IMG/VR virus record: IMGVR_UViG_3300028897_000664
Location: 1 to 28,690 of that record
Origin: a virus
DNA length: 28,690 nucleotides
Reading direction: 5' to 3' (one strand)
Positions 13,186 to 19,930 of this stretch are shown piece by piece. Position numbers and translations under genes: made by a program. A model generated the notes under the pieces. That model was given only the letters and a program-made list of their open reading frames with translations, had not been told where the DNA came from and did not search any database. Within the stretch, counting starts at the first letter, position 1, and every line of letters begins with the position of its first letter.

Positions 13186-13661
13186 TGAGATTTTTAAAAT
13201 ATTTAATAGAGAAATGGGAATCATCTTTTAAAGATCCTGAAGCAGGTATAACAGAGATCTTTGCAAATCCAACAAGGGCTGAGTTCAAAGATATTCTCTC
13301 AGCTAGTAGGAGTAGTGCTTTAAGATATTGGAGAGAGATTCCAGTCTCAGCTAGAGGTTACTACGACAAAGCTAAAAATATCATGTGGATGTGGAGGGGA
13401 GATGTTCTTCATAATATAGTAAGAAGAAAACTTCCTGCTGCCAGTGAGTTTGATCTTATACGAATTGAGGTAGATACTTCTAATAGAGAGATGTATATAT
13501 ATGAACCAATCAAGGATAAGAATGAACCTGAAGATCTTACTAATGTAAAAATGGTGGTGAAAAAGATTAGAAGTTTTGCACCACAAACCAAAGGATATAG
13601 GATTAAATTTTTTCGTGGATTCAGCCAATATGATTTTACCAGGACAGATTTGAAATTATGA
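13185..13661 (+). CDS. Tagged paralogue 2 of the same family
   Basis: The 158-residue product begins MRFLKYLIEKW and repeats ANPTRAEFKDIL and NIMWMWRGDVLHN at the same spacing as the gene before it. The first 48 bases are nearly identical to those of the preceding gene, so the duplication looks fairly recent. The C-terminal half has diverged more (KKIRSFAPQTKGYR here, KKIKTFAPESSSWK in the neighbour). It is coupled by ATGA to the next gene. The inferred role is the same: a small protein packed with the DNA. Function unknown. Confidence 0.8.
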   Translation: MRFLKYLIEKWESSFKDPEAGITEIFANPTRAEFKDILSASRSSALRYWREIPVSARGYYDKAKNIMWMWRGDVLHNIVRRKLPAASEFDLIRIEVDTSNREMYIYEPIKDKNEPEDLTNVKMVVKKIRSFAPQTKGYRIKFFRGFSQYDFTRTDLKL

Positions 13662-15187
13662 AATTCCAAAAATATCTAACAGAAAAATATTGGGGAAGGG
13701 TTGAATCTAGATGGACAGGCATGAATCTAGAGATTTTTGAGAACCCATCTAAGAAGGAATTTTTAGATGCTGCTGCTATTGGTATAGTCGAGAAGTATGT
13801 TAGGTTTATTGCAGATCCAAAAAGAAAAAAGGTTTATGTATGGAGTGCCAATGCTATTCATGCTGATATGGTTCCAGAGATTTATAATAAATCATATGCC
13901 AATGTAATTTTTAAAGTGCTCCCTGGAACTGCTAAACAGCAGGGGGGAAGATGGGTTATAATAGCCACTGATGAAGTTGAAGTTACTCCTGATAGATATA
14001 ATTGGATCATGCAACATGATTGGTCATGGGCAGACAGATATATTGAAGTTACTCCATGGATAAAAAAACTTCGTATAGGTAAAGCATATGAAAGTAAGCT
14101 GGAAAAGTACTTGACAGAAAAGTGGGTTCATAGTACAAATATAAGACCTTTTGGAAAGACATTATTTGTTGAAATTTTCCAGAATCCCTCAAAAGCTGAG
14201 TATAGAGATGCTGCTAAGGCAAGTAAGACTGGTATTATTCCTGCCTTGAGAGGAAGACTGGCAACAGGCTTTATTACACCCCAAGGGGATGTTTGGTTAT
14301 GGAGAGGGGATGTTTGGCATTATGATCTTCCTCAAGATGCTCTCAATAAAATAGGAAGTGGTACAAAAGGTTTTCATTTTGGATTTAGTGAGAATGAAGT
14401 TTCCCTATATAGCAGTGAATTTAAACAAATAACAAAAAAGCTTGCATTAAAATTAGTAGATAGATTGGCCAAGATAGAACCTAAGCTAAAAACTGCACAA
14501 ATATTAATAGATGATATGTATCTAGATCAAATAGAAGAAGATGCTAAATGGTATTTGAAAACTACAGTGAAGGTACGTCAGTTGGAAGGTGATAAGTTCA
14601 ATGTTTTTACAACTAGAAGTGGTAACCAGGAGAGAAAAGGATTTTGGAGTAGATCTAAAAAATTAAATCAAACTAAACAACAAGTAGATAAATGGATTGA
14701 AAAAGTTAAAAAAGATTCTGAGACAGTAGAAGTTATAAATGAAAAAGACTTATTGAAAGAAAATAGAAATATTCCTGGTCATTTGGGAACAGGACCGGAT
14801 GTATGGGATATATTATTGGAGCCACAGGATGCACCACCTGAAACAGATTCCAGGGGTAATTACATATTATATCATGGAACAATTCTCAGCACTGCCAAAG
14901 AAATTATAAAGACAAAATTAGTGAAACTATCTAAGGGATGGGGAACAGGTGTAACAACAACACCATGGGAAGCAAAAAGTTATGCAGGAATGAAGAGAAT
15001 AGATGTTGGTGGACTTAAGACAGGAGAGAAAGCAGCAGTGCTTCAAATGGTGATAGATAAAGATTGGTTCCATAAACAAGTTGTTCAAAGAGAAATCGGT
15101 GGACATGGTAAAAACGAATTTCTAATAAGAGGGGATATTGTACCACAGGCTATTAAGAAGATAAAGATCTGGAGAACTTTTCCATGA
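13658..15187 (+). CDS. Tandem-tagged polyprotein with C-terminal ADP-ribosyltransferase-like domain
   Basis: Three parts are seen. Residues 1-153 repeat the tag (MKFQKYLTEKY) and a diverged ENPSKKEFLDAA / KVYVWSANAIHAD unit. At 147-156 the tag reappears inside the chain (KLEKYLTEKW), followed by a second unit with QNPSKAEYRDAA and DVWLWRGDVWHYD. From about 400 there is an ART-PolyVal-like domain: YHGT (405-408), GTGVTTTPWEAKSYA, and NEFLIRGDIVPQAIKKI near the end, the usual His, middle and Glu elements of the fold. T4 Alt is likewise a head-packed ADP-ribosyltransferase. The internal tag suggests processing after Glu154 by a prohead protease to release unit 1. The catalytic call is tentative, since this superfamily diverges strongly. 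Confidence 0.7.
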   Translation: MKFQKYLTEKYWGRVESRWTGMNLEIFENPSKKEFLDAAAIGIVEKYVRFIADPKRKKVYVWSANAIHADMVPEIYNKSYANVIFKVLPGTAKQQGGRWVIIATDEVEVTPDRYNWIMQHDWSWADRYIEVTPWIKKLRIGKAYESKLEKYLTEKWVHSTNIRPFGKTLFVEIFQNPSKAEYRDAAKASKTGIIPALRGRLATGFITPQGDVWLWRGDVWHYDLPQDALNKIGSGTKGFHFGFSENEVSLYSSEFKQITKKLALKLVDRLAKIEPKLKTAQILIDDMYLDQIEEDAKWYLKTTVKVRQLEGDKFNVFTTRSGNQERKGFWSRSKKLNQTKQQVDKWIEKVKKDSETVEVINEKDLLKENRNIPGHLGTGPDVWDILLEPQDAPPETDSRGNYILYHGTILSTAKEIIKTKLVKLSKGWGTGVTTTPWEAKSYAGMKRIDVGGLKTGEKAAVLQMVIDKDWFHKQVVQREIGGHGKNEFLIRGDIVPQAIKKIKIWRTFP

Positions 15188-15681
15188 AATTTAATCAATA
15201 TTTAATTGAGACAGCATTAAAGAAACCTATTGCTTATCATGGATCTTATAGTAAGGATATTAAAAAGTTTTCTACAAGGAGAAGGAAATCAGAAACAGGA
15301 GTCAGATTACTTGGTGCATATTTTACAGATTCAGAAGAAATGGCAAGATCCTTTGGTGATCATGTTTATAAAATTCAACTTACCTTTAGCAAACTTATTG
15401 ATATGACAAAATGGGGTCCAGGCAGTGCAGATGATAATTTTATTAAAGCCTTACCAGCACTAAAACCCAAAGAGCTAGAAGATTATTTAAGATTTGAGTA
15501 TCGTGGTAAGAACTCACCATACAATGTTATAGAGACAATAGATGGTAAATATGATATACTTAAAAGATGGAAAAAAATGGGTTATGATGGTATAGCATAT
15601 TGGGAAGATCACTTTAGTAAGAAGGGAATAACATATATACCGTTTTACCAGACTCAGATTAAGATATTGGAAATGATATGA
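15184..15681 (+). CDS. Tagged ADP-ribosyltransferase-like protein (ART-PolyVal type)
   Basis: After the tag MKFNQYLIETA the 165-residue product is a compact ART-like domain: AYHGS (Y18, H19), then GAYFTDSEEMARSFGDHVYKIQ, and GYDGIAYWE, ending in FYQTQIKIL. This matches the polyvalent-protein ART pattern I know (xYHGT, GxYFTxxxxxAxxFG, GYDGI, then a closing strand). The predicted reaction is transfer of ADP-ribose from NAD+ to a host target early in infection, if injected. Start and stop overlap neighbours by ATGA. It is the second ART-like gene in a row, a situation like T4, which carries Alt and the Mod enzymes. The target is unknown. Confidence 0.75.
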   Translation: MKFNQYLIETALKKPIAYHGSYSKDIKKFSTRRRKSETGVRLLGAYFTDSEEMARSFGDHVYKIQLTFSKLIDMTKWGPGSADDNFIKALPALKPKELEDYLRFEYRGKNSPYNVIETIDGKYDILKRWKKMGYDGIAYWEDHFSKKGITYIPFYQTQIKILEMI

Positions 15682-17093
15682 GACTAACAACTTTTCTTAT
15701 AAATGAAGCAGCAGAAGCATTGAGAGATTGGAATAAGTACGTCAAGAGGAATAGAATGCTTGCCAGTGCCGTTATAGTACTTAAGAAGATAGCATCTAGG
15801 GGCTATAAAGCTTTTATAGTTGGTGGTGCAGTACGTGATATTGTACTTGGCAATCAGCCGAAAGATGTAGACATTGCAACTAACATGCCGATGGATGAAC
15901 TAGCAAAAATATGGAAAGTTGCCGATATTGGTAAGTCAAAAGACTTTGGAATTGTCATAATTAAAGAAGGTGGTACTGTATTTGAAGTTGCACAGTTTAG
16001 ACAAGATGGGAAATATATAGATGGTAGAAGACCTGAATCAATTCAGATTGCAGGTTCCTTTAAAGAAGATGTATCAAGAAGAGACTTTACCATTAATGCA
16101 ATGGGCATTGATGTTGATGGCAATATTATAGACTATTTTGATGGAAGGAAAGATATTAAAGATAAGGTTCTGAGAACTGTTGGAGATCCTATGAAAAGGT
16201 TCTCAGAGGACAAGTTACGAATCATGAGAGCAGCACGTTTCTCTGCTCAACATGGTCTTGATATAGAACCTGCTACACAAAAAGCTGCAAAGAAGTTATC
16301 TCAGGACATTACTAAACTTCCCATGGAGAGAATTAAAGATGAGATATTTAAAGCAGCAAAGCTAGAGGGCAGCAGGTTTGCAGTCTATTTACAAATTTTA
16401 GATCAATTTAAAGTATTGAAGTTTATCTTACCGGAGTTAGTAACTCTTAAGTGGCTTAAACATGCACCAGCACATCATCCAGAAGCACCTACAGTTTGGG
16501 GTCATGTGATGGCAGCACTTAAAGCCAGCAACACAACAGATCCTATAAAGAATCTGGCAATTCTACTTCATGATGTTGGAAAGACAATTACTCAAGGAGT
16601 AAAGGCAGGAGTCCCTACTTATTATGGTCATGCAGAAGCAGGTGTTAATTTAGTTAATAGTATAGCTGATAGATTGAGAATGTCTAATAAAGAGAGACAG
16701 GCACTTCTTTTTGCAGTAGGGAATCATATGAAGTTTCATGATCTATTTAAAATGAAACCATCTAAGATTGCCAAATTGGTTAATGATGAAAATTGGGATG
16801 TCTTAGTAGCAGTTGGTCAAGCCGATGCATGGGCAAGGGGTCCAGAGTTTAAACATTATAAGAAATGGGAAGAGATGATTGACCATGCTATACAAATCAA
16901 AAACAAGTGGGGTATTAATCAAGTTAGCAAGATTAATGCCATTGTTGATGGTAATCAGATTATGAGACTAACAGGACTCAGGCCAGGACCAAAAATCGGA
17001 GAGATTAAAAATAAGATCCTGGAATGGGTAGTTGATAATAACATCACTGATCAACAAGAGATAGAAAATAAAATCAAAGAATTAGCTTCCTAG
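15678..17093 (+). CDS. cca: CCA-adding enzyme / poly(A) polymerase family nucleotidyltransferase with HD domain
   Basis: The class II nucleotidyltransferase signatures are complete: GGAVRD (about 49-54), the metal-binding DVDIAT, RRDFTINAMG, and EDKLRIMRAARFSA. A C-terminal HD domain has LLHDVGK, with upstream and downstream His. The 471-residue length fits bacterial CCA enzymes with HD domains. The product would add or repair tRNA CCA ends, or add A tails to RNA. The start MRLTTFLINEA looks like the packaging tag of its neighbours (I-N-E|A), so the enzyme may travel in the head. That would be unusual for a CCA enzyme. It ends the coupled late array; a promoter follows directly. Confidence 0.92.
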   Translation: MRLTTFLINEAAEALRDWNKYVKRNRMLASAVIVLKKIASRGYKAFIVGGAVRDIVLGNQPKDVDIATNMPMDELAKIWKVADIGKSKDFGIVIIKEGGTVFEVAQFRQDGKYIDGRRPESIQIAGSFKEDVSRRDFTINAMGIDVDGNIIDYFDGRKDIKDKVLRTVGDPMKRFSEDKLRIMRAARFSAQHGLDIEPATQKAAKKLSQDITKLPMERIKDEIFKAAKLEGSRFAVYLQILDQFKVLKFILPELVTLKWLKHAPAHHPEAPTVWGHVMAALKASNTTDPIKNLAILLHDVGKTITQGVKAGVPTYYGHAEAGVNLVNSIADRLRMSNKERQALLFAVGNHMKFHDLFKMKPSKIAKLVNDENWDVLVAVGQADAWARGPEFKHYKKWEEMIDHAIQIKNKWGINQVSKINAIVDGNQIMRLTGLRPGPKIGEIKNKILEWVVDNNITDQQEIENKIKELAS

Positions 17094-17150
17094 TTTACAA
17101 TCCAAAAAAAATTTGCTAGAATTGTGGACAAAACCAGATTTTACTATAAT
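17094..17150 (+). promoter_or_regulatory. One or two overlapping sigma70-like promoters
   Basis: GTTTACA (17093-17099), 17 bp, TAGAAT (17117-17122) matches the GTTAACA promoter class of this phage with one change. A second possibility is TTGTGG (17122-17127), 17 bp, TATAAT (17145-17150). Either would start the metalloprotease-like gene at 17177. Confidence 0.6.
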
Positions 17151-17176
17151 AGAATAGTGAAGGGAGATAAATATGT

Positions 17177-17926
17177 ATGATAGAACCTCAAGTGAAGCTT
17201 GCTGCTAGGTTGTGGACCAAAGTAGGATTGAATGTTCTAGATGAGTTTGAATCAAAAAATTGGAAACTTTCTTTTCAGGATATTACGGATACCTTCAATG
17301 AAGCCTTTTGGTGTTATGACATTAGGTTTTTCTTTAGTGAGAGTCCTGCCGATGATGGACTTAGAAGATATGTAGAAGGTGGACTTTTTCACTATGATGG
17401 TCTTATAGAAGTTTTTCTAACCCAAAAGTTTTATACCTTTCTACAGAAGCTAAGATTCAAAAAAGATTATATGGCTAGGTGGATAAACTTTGGGAAGAAT
17501 TTATTTCTAGAGGAATATCTTGAAGTAGTCTCTCATGAACTTCTTCATAGAAAGCAGTGGGAATTAGGAATGAGACATGGAGTGGAAACTGCTAGTAATG
17601 GAGAAGAGTCTATAGAGCATTTTTCTGATTATACAGAAATTCAAGCCCATGCTCAAGATACAGCTTTAAATATTTTAATTAATAGATCTCTAATGTCACA
17701 ATATTATTATATTGGTTGTTATAATGATCTATTCGGTAATGACAGTCCTATCTATAAAACCTTTATGAAGAATCTCCAAAGATTTTTGGGAATGATGATA
17801 AAAGATCAAATTCATCTCCTATTCCAAGAAAGCACTCCTTTACATAAAACTTCTCAGAATAATATAATCTCATCCTTTTATCAGCTTGATCATCAAAATA
17901 TTTACACATGTCTGCAATGTCAATGA
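17177..17926 (+). CDS. Putative zinc metalloprotease (HELLH)
   Basis: The 249-residue product has VVSHELLHRKQW: H120, E121 and H124 form the zincin HExxH motif inside a helix. A later Glu-rich His segment (EIQAHAQD) could supply the third ligand. No signal peptide or membrane helix is seen, so it would act in the host cytoplasm or the virion. The family is unknown to me. AGGGAGA precedes the ATG at 17177; the nearer ATG at 17173 opens a frame of only 11 codons. Its last 54 codons lie antisense to the end of uvsW, an unusually long convergent overlap. Enzymatic activity is inferred from the motif only. Confidence 0.7.
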   Translation: MIEPQVKLAARLWTKVGLNVLDEFESKNWKLSFQDITDTFNEAFWCYDIRFFFSESPADDGLRRYVEGGLFHYDGLIEVFLTQKFYTFLQKLRFKKDYMARWINFGKNLFLEEYLEVVSHELLHRKQWELGMRHGVETASNGEESIEHFSDYTEIQAHAQDTALNILINRSLMSQYYYIGCYNDLFGNDSPIYKTFMKNLQRFLGMMIKDQIHLLFQESTPLHKTSQNNIISSFYQLDHQNIYTCLQCQ

Positions 17927-19256
17927 TCTGTGCTCCATCTACTTTCTCAATATGCTTACGGAGAGATCTTCCTATTGATTGAAGCACTCTGATCTTGCTC
18001 TTAAAGGGTGCTGCCATTATGAGGTATTTGAGTGGTGGTATATTGATGCCATGCTGAAACTTTCCATAAGTAGCAATCAGCACCAAGTCCCTTCTTTTAA
18101 TAGCTTCTTGTCTCCAGAACTCGACTTCCTCATCAGTTGAAGTCTTGCCCGATATAAATACTACCTCTTTATTAAGATTAGCTTCTTTGAAAATTCTCTT
18201 GAGAATCTGTCCCTCAAGGTCTACTCTACCTACAAGTAGCAGTACTGTTGAGTCTATCTGTTCAACAATGTCTGTAAGTAGTTTCATTCGATAGGGATGG
18301 TTGAAGATATCATCTCTCACTTCAGGATAACGTCCACCATATTTTTCATAGTACGGATCATCATAGTCAATATTAATTACATTTACATTGCACTTTGCCA
18401 CATAGCCCCATTTGGCAAGAAGCTGTGATGGATAGTCTTTAATAACAGGACCAAGGTAAGCCTTGACATTCCAGTTGTCCATATATCCTGCATGTAGAGT
18501 TCCGGTGAATCCTAGCCTGTATTGTGCTCTTGTTGCCTTACCTAAGATCTTTCGTATTTGGAAAGCACCTGCTTGATGGGTTTCATCTATAATAATTGTG
18601 TTGTATAGATTTATAAACTTAACATATTTCTTTTTTGAAAGAGTGTGCCAAGTTGATATAACGTATGGCTTATCAAATTGTTTTGCTTTCTCCCAAACAG
18701 AACCAATATCTTTTGGATCAATGCCATAGTCTTTAAGATCACCAATGAATTGTGTAATTAAATTAGTTGTTGGTACTATAACAATTTGTCTTTCACTTAT
18801 TCTAAAGTCTCTTAGGATCTTCATTATATAAGCAATCATTAAGCTTTTCCCACTAGCAGTTGCAGATCTAATTATACCTTTAGTGGTTCTTATTGCACCA
18901 TCTATACAGTCTTGTTGATAATCATATGGGCAGAGATTGAGGTCGAATTTATAGTTTAGAAGTTGCCCCCTGAAAAGTCCCGATACATCAGGATCTATAT
19001 CTAGTGTATAATGAGACCAATGTTTTTTGTGGTGTCTTACAATATCCATGAGAAGACCATAAGGCACACTTCTGTTTGGCTTGAGGAACATGGATGCTCT
19101 ACCATCCCATCCACCTCTCTTAAATTGTGGCATGTGATAATAATTAGGCACGAAATCCGATAGGGTTTTATGAAGGTCTTTGAGGTATTTTTCGTCTTCA
19201 GTATTTATTTGGATTCGAAGGGGATTGGTGTCAAGCTTTTTAATCTGTACTATCAA
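17763..19256 (-). CDS. uvsW: UvsW-like recombination DNA helicase (SF2)
   Basis: The 497-residue length matches T4 UvsW (503). SF2 motifs run in order: Q-like YQQDCIDGAI, Walker A ATASGKS (132-138), DETH (224-227), GFTGTL (motif III), and motifs V and VI in LIATYGKFQHGINIP and QSIGRSLRKH. The N-terminal domain with QFKRGGWDGR is the small DNA-binding domain of UvsW. T4 UvsW unwinds R-loops, reverses forks and migrates branches, switching replication from origin-based to recombination-based. It starts 1 nt after the uvsY stop and shares its promoter. Its 3' end overlaps the metalloprotease-like gene on the other strand. Confidence 0.95.
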   Translation of the reverse strand: MIVQIKKLDTNPLRIQINTEDEKYLKDLHKTLSDFVPNYYHMPQFKRGGWDGRASMFLKPNRSVPYGLLMDIVRHHKKHWSHYTLDIDPDVSGLFRGQLLNYKFDLNLCPYDYQQDCIDGAIRTTKGIIRSATASGKSLMIAYIMKILRDFRISERQIVIVPTTNLITQFIGDLKDYGIDPKDIGSVWEKAKQFDKPYVISTWHTLSKKKYVKFINLYNTIIIDETHQAGAFQIRKILGKATRAQYRLGFTGTLHAGYMDNWNVKAYLGPVIKDYPSQLLAKWGYVAKCNVNVINIDYDDPYYEKYGGRYPEVRDDIFNHPYRMKLLTDIVEQIDSTVLLLVGRVDLEGQILKRIFKEANLNKEVVFISGKTSTDEEVEFWRQEAIKRRDLVLIATYGKFQHGINIPPLKYLIMAAPFKSKIRVLQSIGRSLRKHIEKVDGAQIIDIADMCKYFDDQADKRMRLYYSEKFYVKECFLGIGDEFDLLSSFPKIFGDSS

Positions 19257-19257
19257 A

Positions 19258-19698
19258 TTATATGTTTCCTTTTAATGAATCTAGAAAGTTCTTCATATTC
19301 CACTGCTGCTTCTCCATTCCAGCAACACACATCTTGAAGAACTCTACTTTTAACTTTTGCCTTGCTAAGATTTTTTTCATATGAATTACTTTTGAATCTT
19401 GGGGAATGTAGTAGGCTTTTATTTCTGATTTATCTAGTTCTCTATCATCATTGAATCTATAGTAGTTATATCTTTGCCCAATTAATTTTTCTAGCAGTCC
19501 TTCTAAGTATTCATATTCAGCTTGTGCCTTAACTAATAGATCTCTAAATTTCACTACCCAGAAGGTATTGTCTTGTAACTTTTCGGCAATATCTAATTCA
19601 GAGAATCTAACCATCTCATCAATTTGATATTCATTATACAGTTCTTCTAATATCTTTTCTCTTATTTCTTTTTCTGTTAGTTTTTTATCTTCTGACAT
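19258..19698 (-). CDS. uvsY: UvsY-like recombination mediator
   Basis: The 146-residue helical product (T4 UvsY is 137) has RYNYYRFNDDRELDKSEIKA, against RLDYYSGRGDG and EKSEMKT of T4, followed by the helical C-terminal half with WNMKNFLDSLKG in place of IKHIQDMRAFEAG. UvsY loads the UvsX recombinase on gp32-coated single-stranded DNA. Two in-frame ATGs are close together: AGAGG touches the first (19704) but stands 6 nt from the second (19698), so the second is chosen. Pairing with uvsW recalls T4. UvsX itself is not in the window. Confidence 0.88.
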   Translation of the reverse strand: MSEDKKLTEKEIREKILEELYNEYQIDEMVRFSELDIAEKLQDNTFWVVKFRDLLVKAQAEYEYLEGLLEKLIGQRYNYYRFNDDRELDKSEIKAYYIPQDSKVIHMKKILARQKLKVEFFKMCVAGMEKQQWNMKNFLDSLKGNI

Positions 19699-19734
19699 AT
19701 GCATCCTCTTATATATTTATTGCTATTTTCCTGC

Positions 19735-19763
19735 ATTATAGCATAAATAAACCCAGAGGTTAA
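19735..19763 (-). promoter_or_regulatory. Minus-strand promoter for uvsY-uvsW
   Basis: Read on the minus strand: TTAACC, 17 bp, TATAAT. Its -35 shares the palindrome GTTAAC with the divergent plus-strand promoter. An AATAAATAT stretch just downstream is a near match to the late core, so late expression is also possible. Confidence 0.7.
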
Positions 19764-19788
19764 CATTTCAGTTCAAATAGTTTATAAT
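19760..19788 (+). promoter_or_regulatory. Plus-strand promoter for the helicase-polymerase operon
   Basis: TTAACA, 17 bp, TATAAT (perfect -10), preceded by G. The predicted start falls at about 19795-19796, on the ATG of the first small gene. Confidence 0.8.
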
Positions 19789-19795
19789 CAAAAAT

Positions 19796-19930
19796 ATGAC
19801 AAAGCAAACTACATGGTGGGAAGAGTATAATGCTAAATGCCTTGCCTGTAAGAAGAAGTGCAAGCAAAGTGCAAAAGTAAAAGTAGTAGTTTGTCCTCTA
19901 TATGAACCAAAGGAGAACGAAAAAGATTAA
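19796..19930 (+). CDS. 44-residue Cys/Lys-rich small protein, possibly leaderless
   Basis: The frame encodes 44 residues beginning MTKQTTWWEEYNAKC and continuing CLACKKKCKQ. Four cysteines (C15, C18, C22, C33) and many lysines suggest a small metal- or nucleic-acid-binding protein. No ribosome site precedes the ATG, and the predicted transcription start falls on it, so it would be read from a leaderless message. Its TAA overlaps the ATG of the helicase gene (TAATG), which supports translation, because the helicase itself lacks a clear ribosome site. Function unknown. Confidence 0.5.
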   Translation: MTKQTTWWEEYNAKCLACKKKCKQSAKVKVVVCPLYEPKENEKD

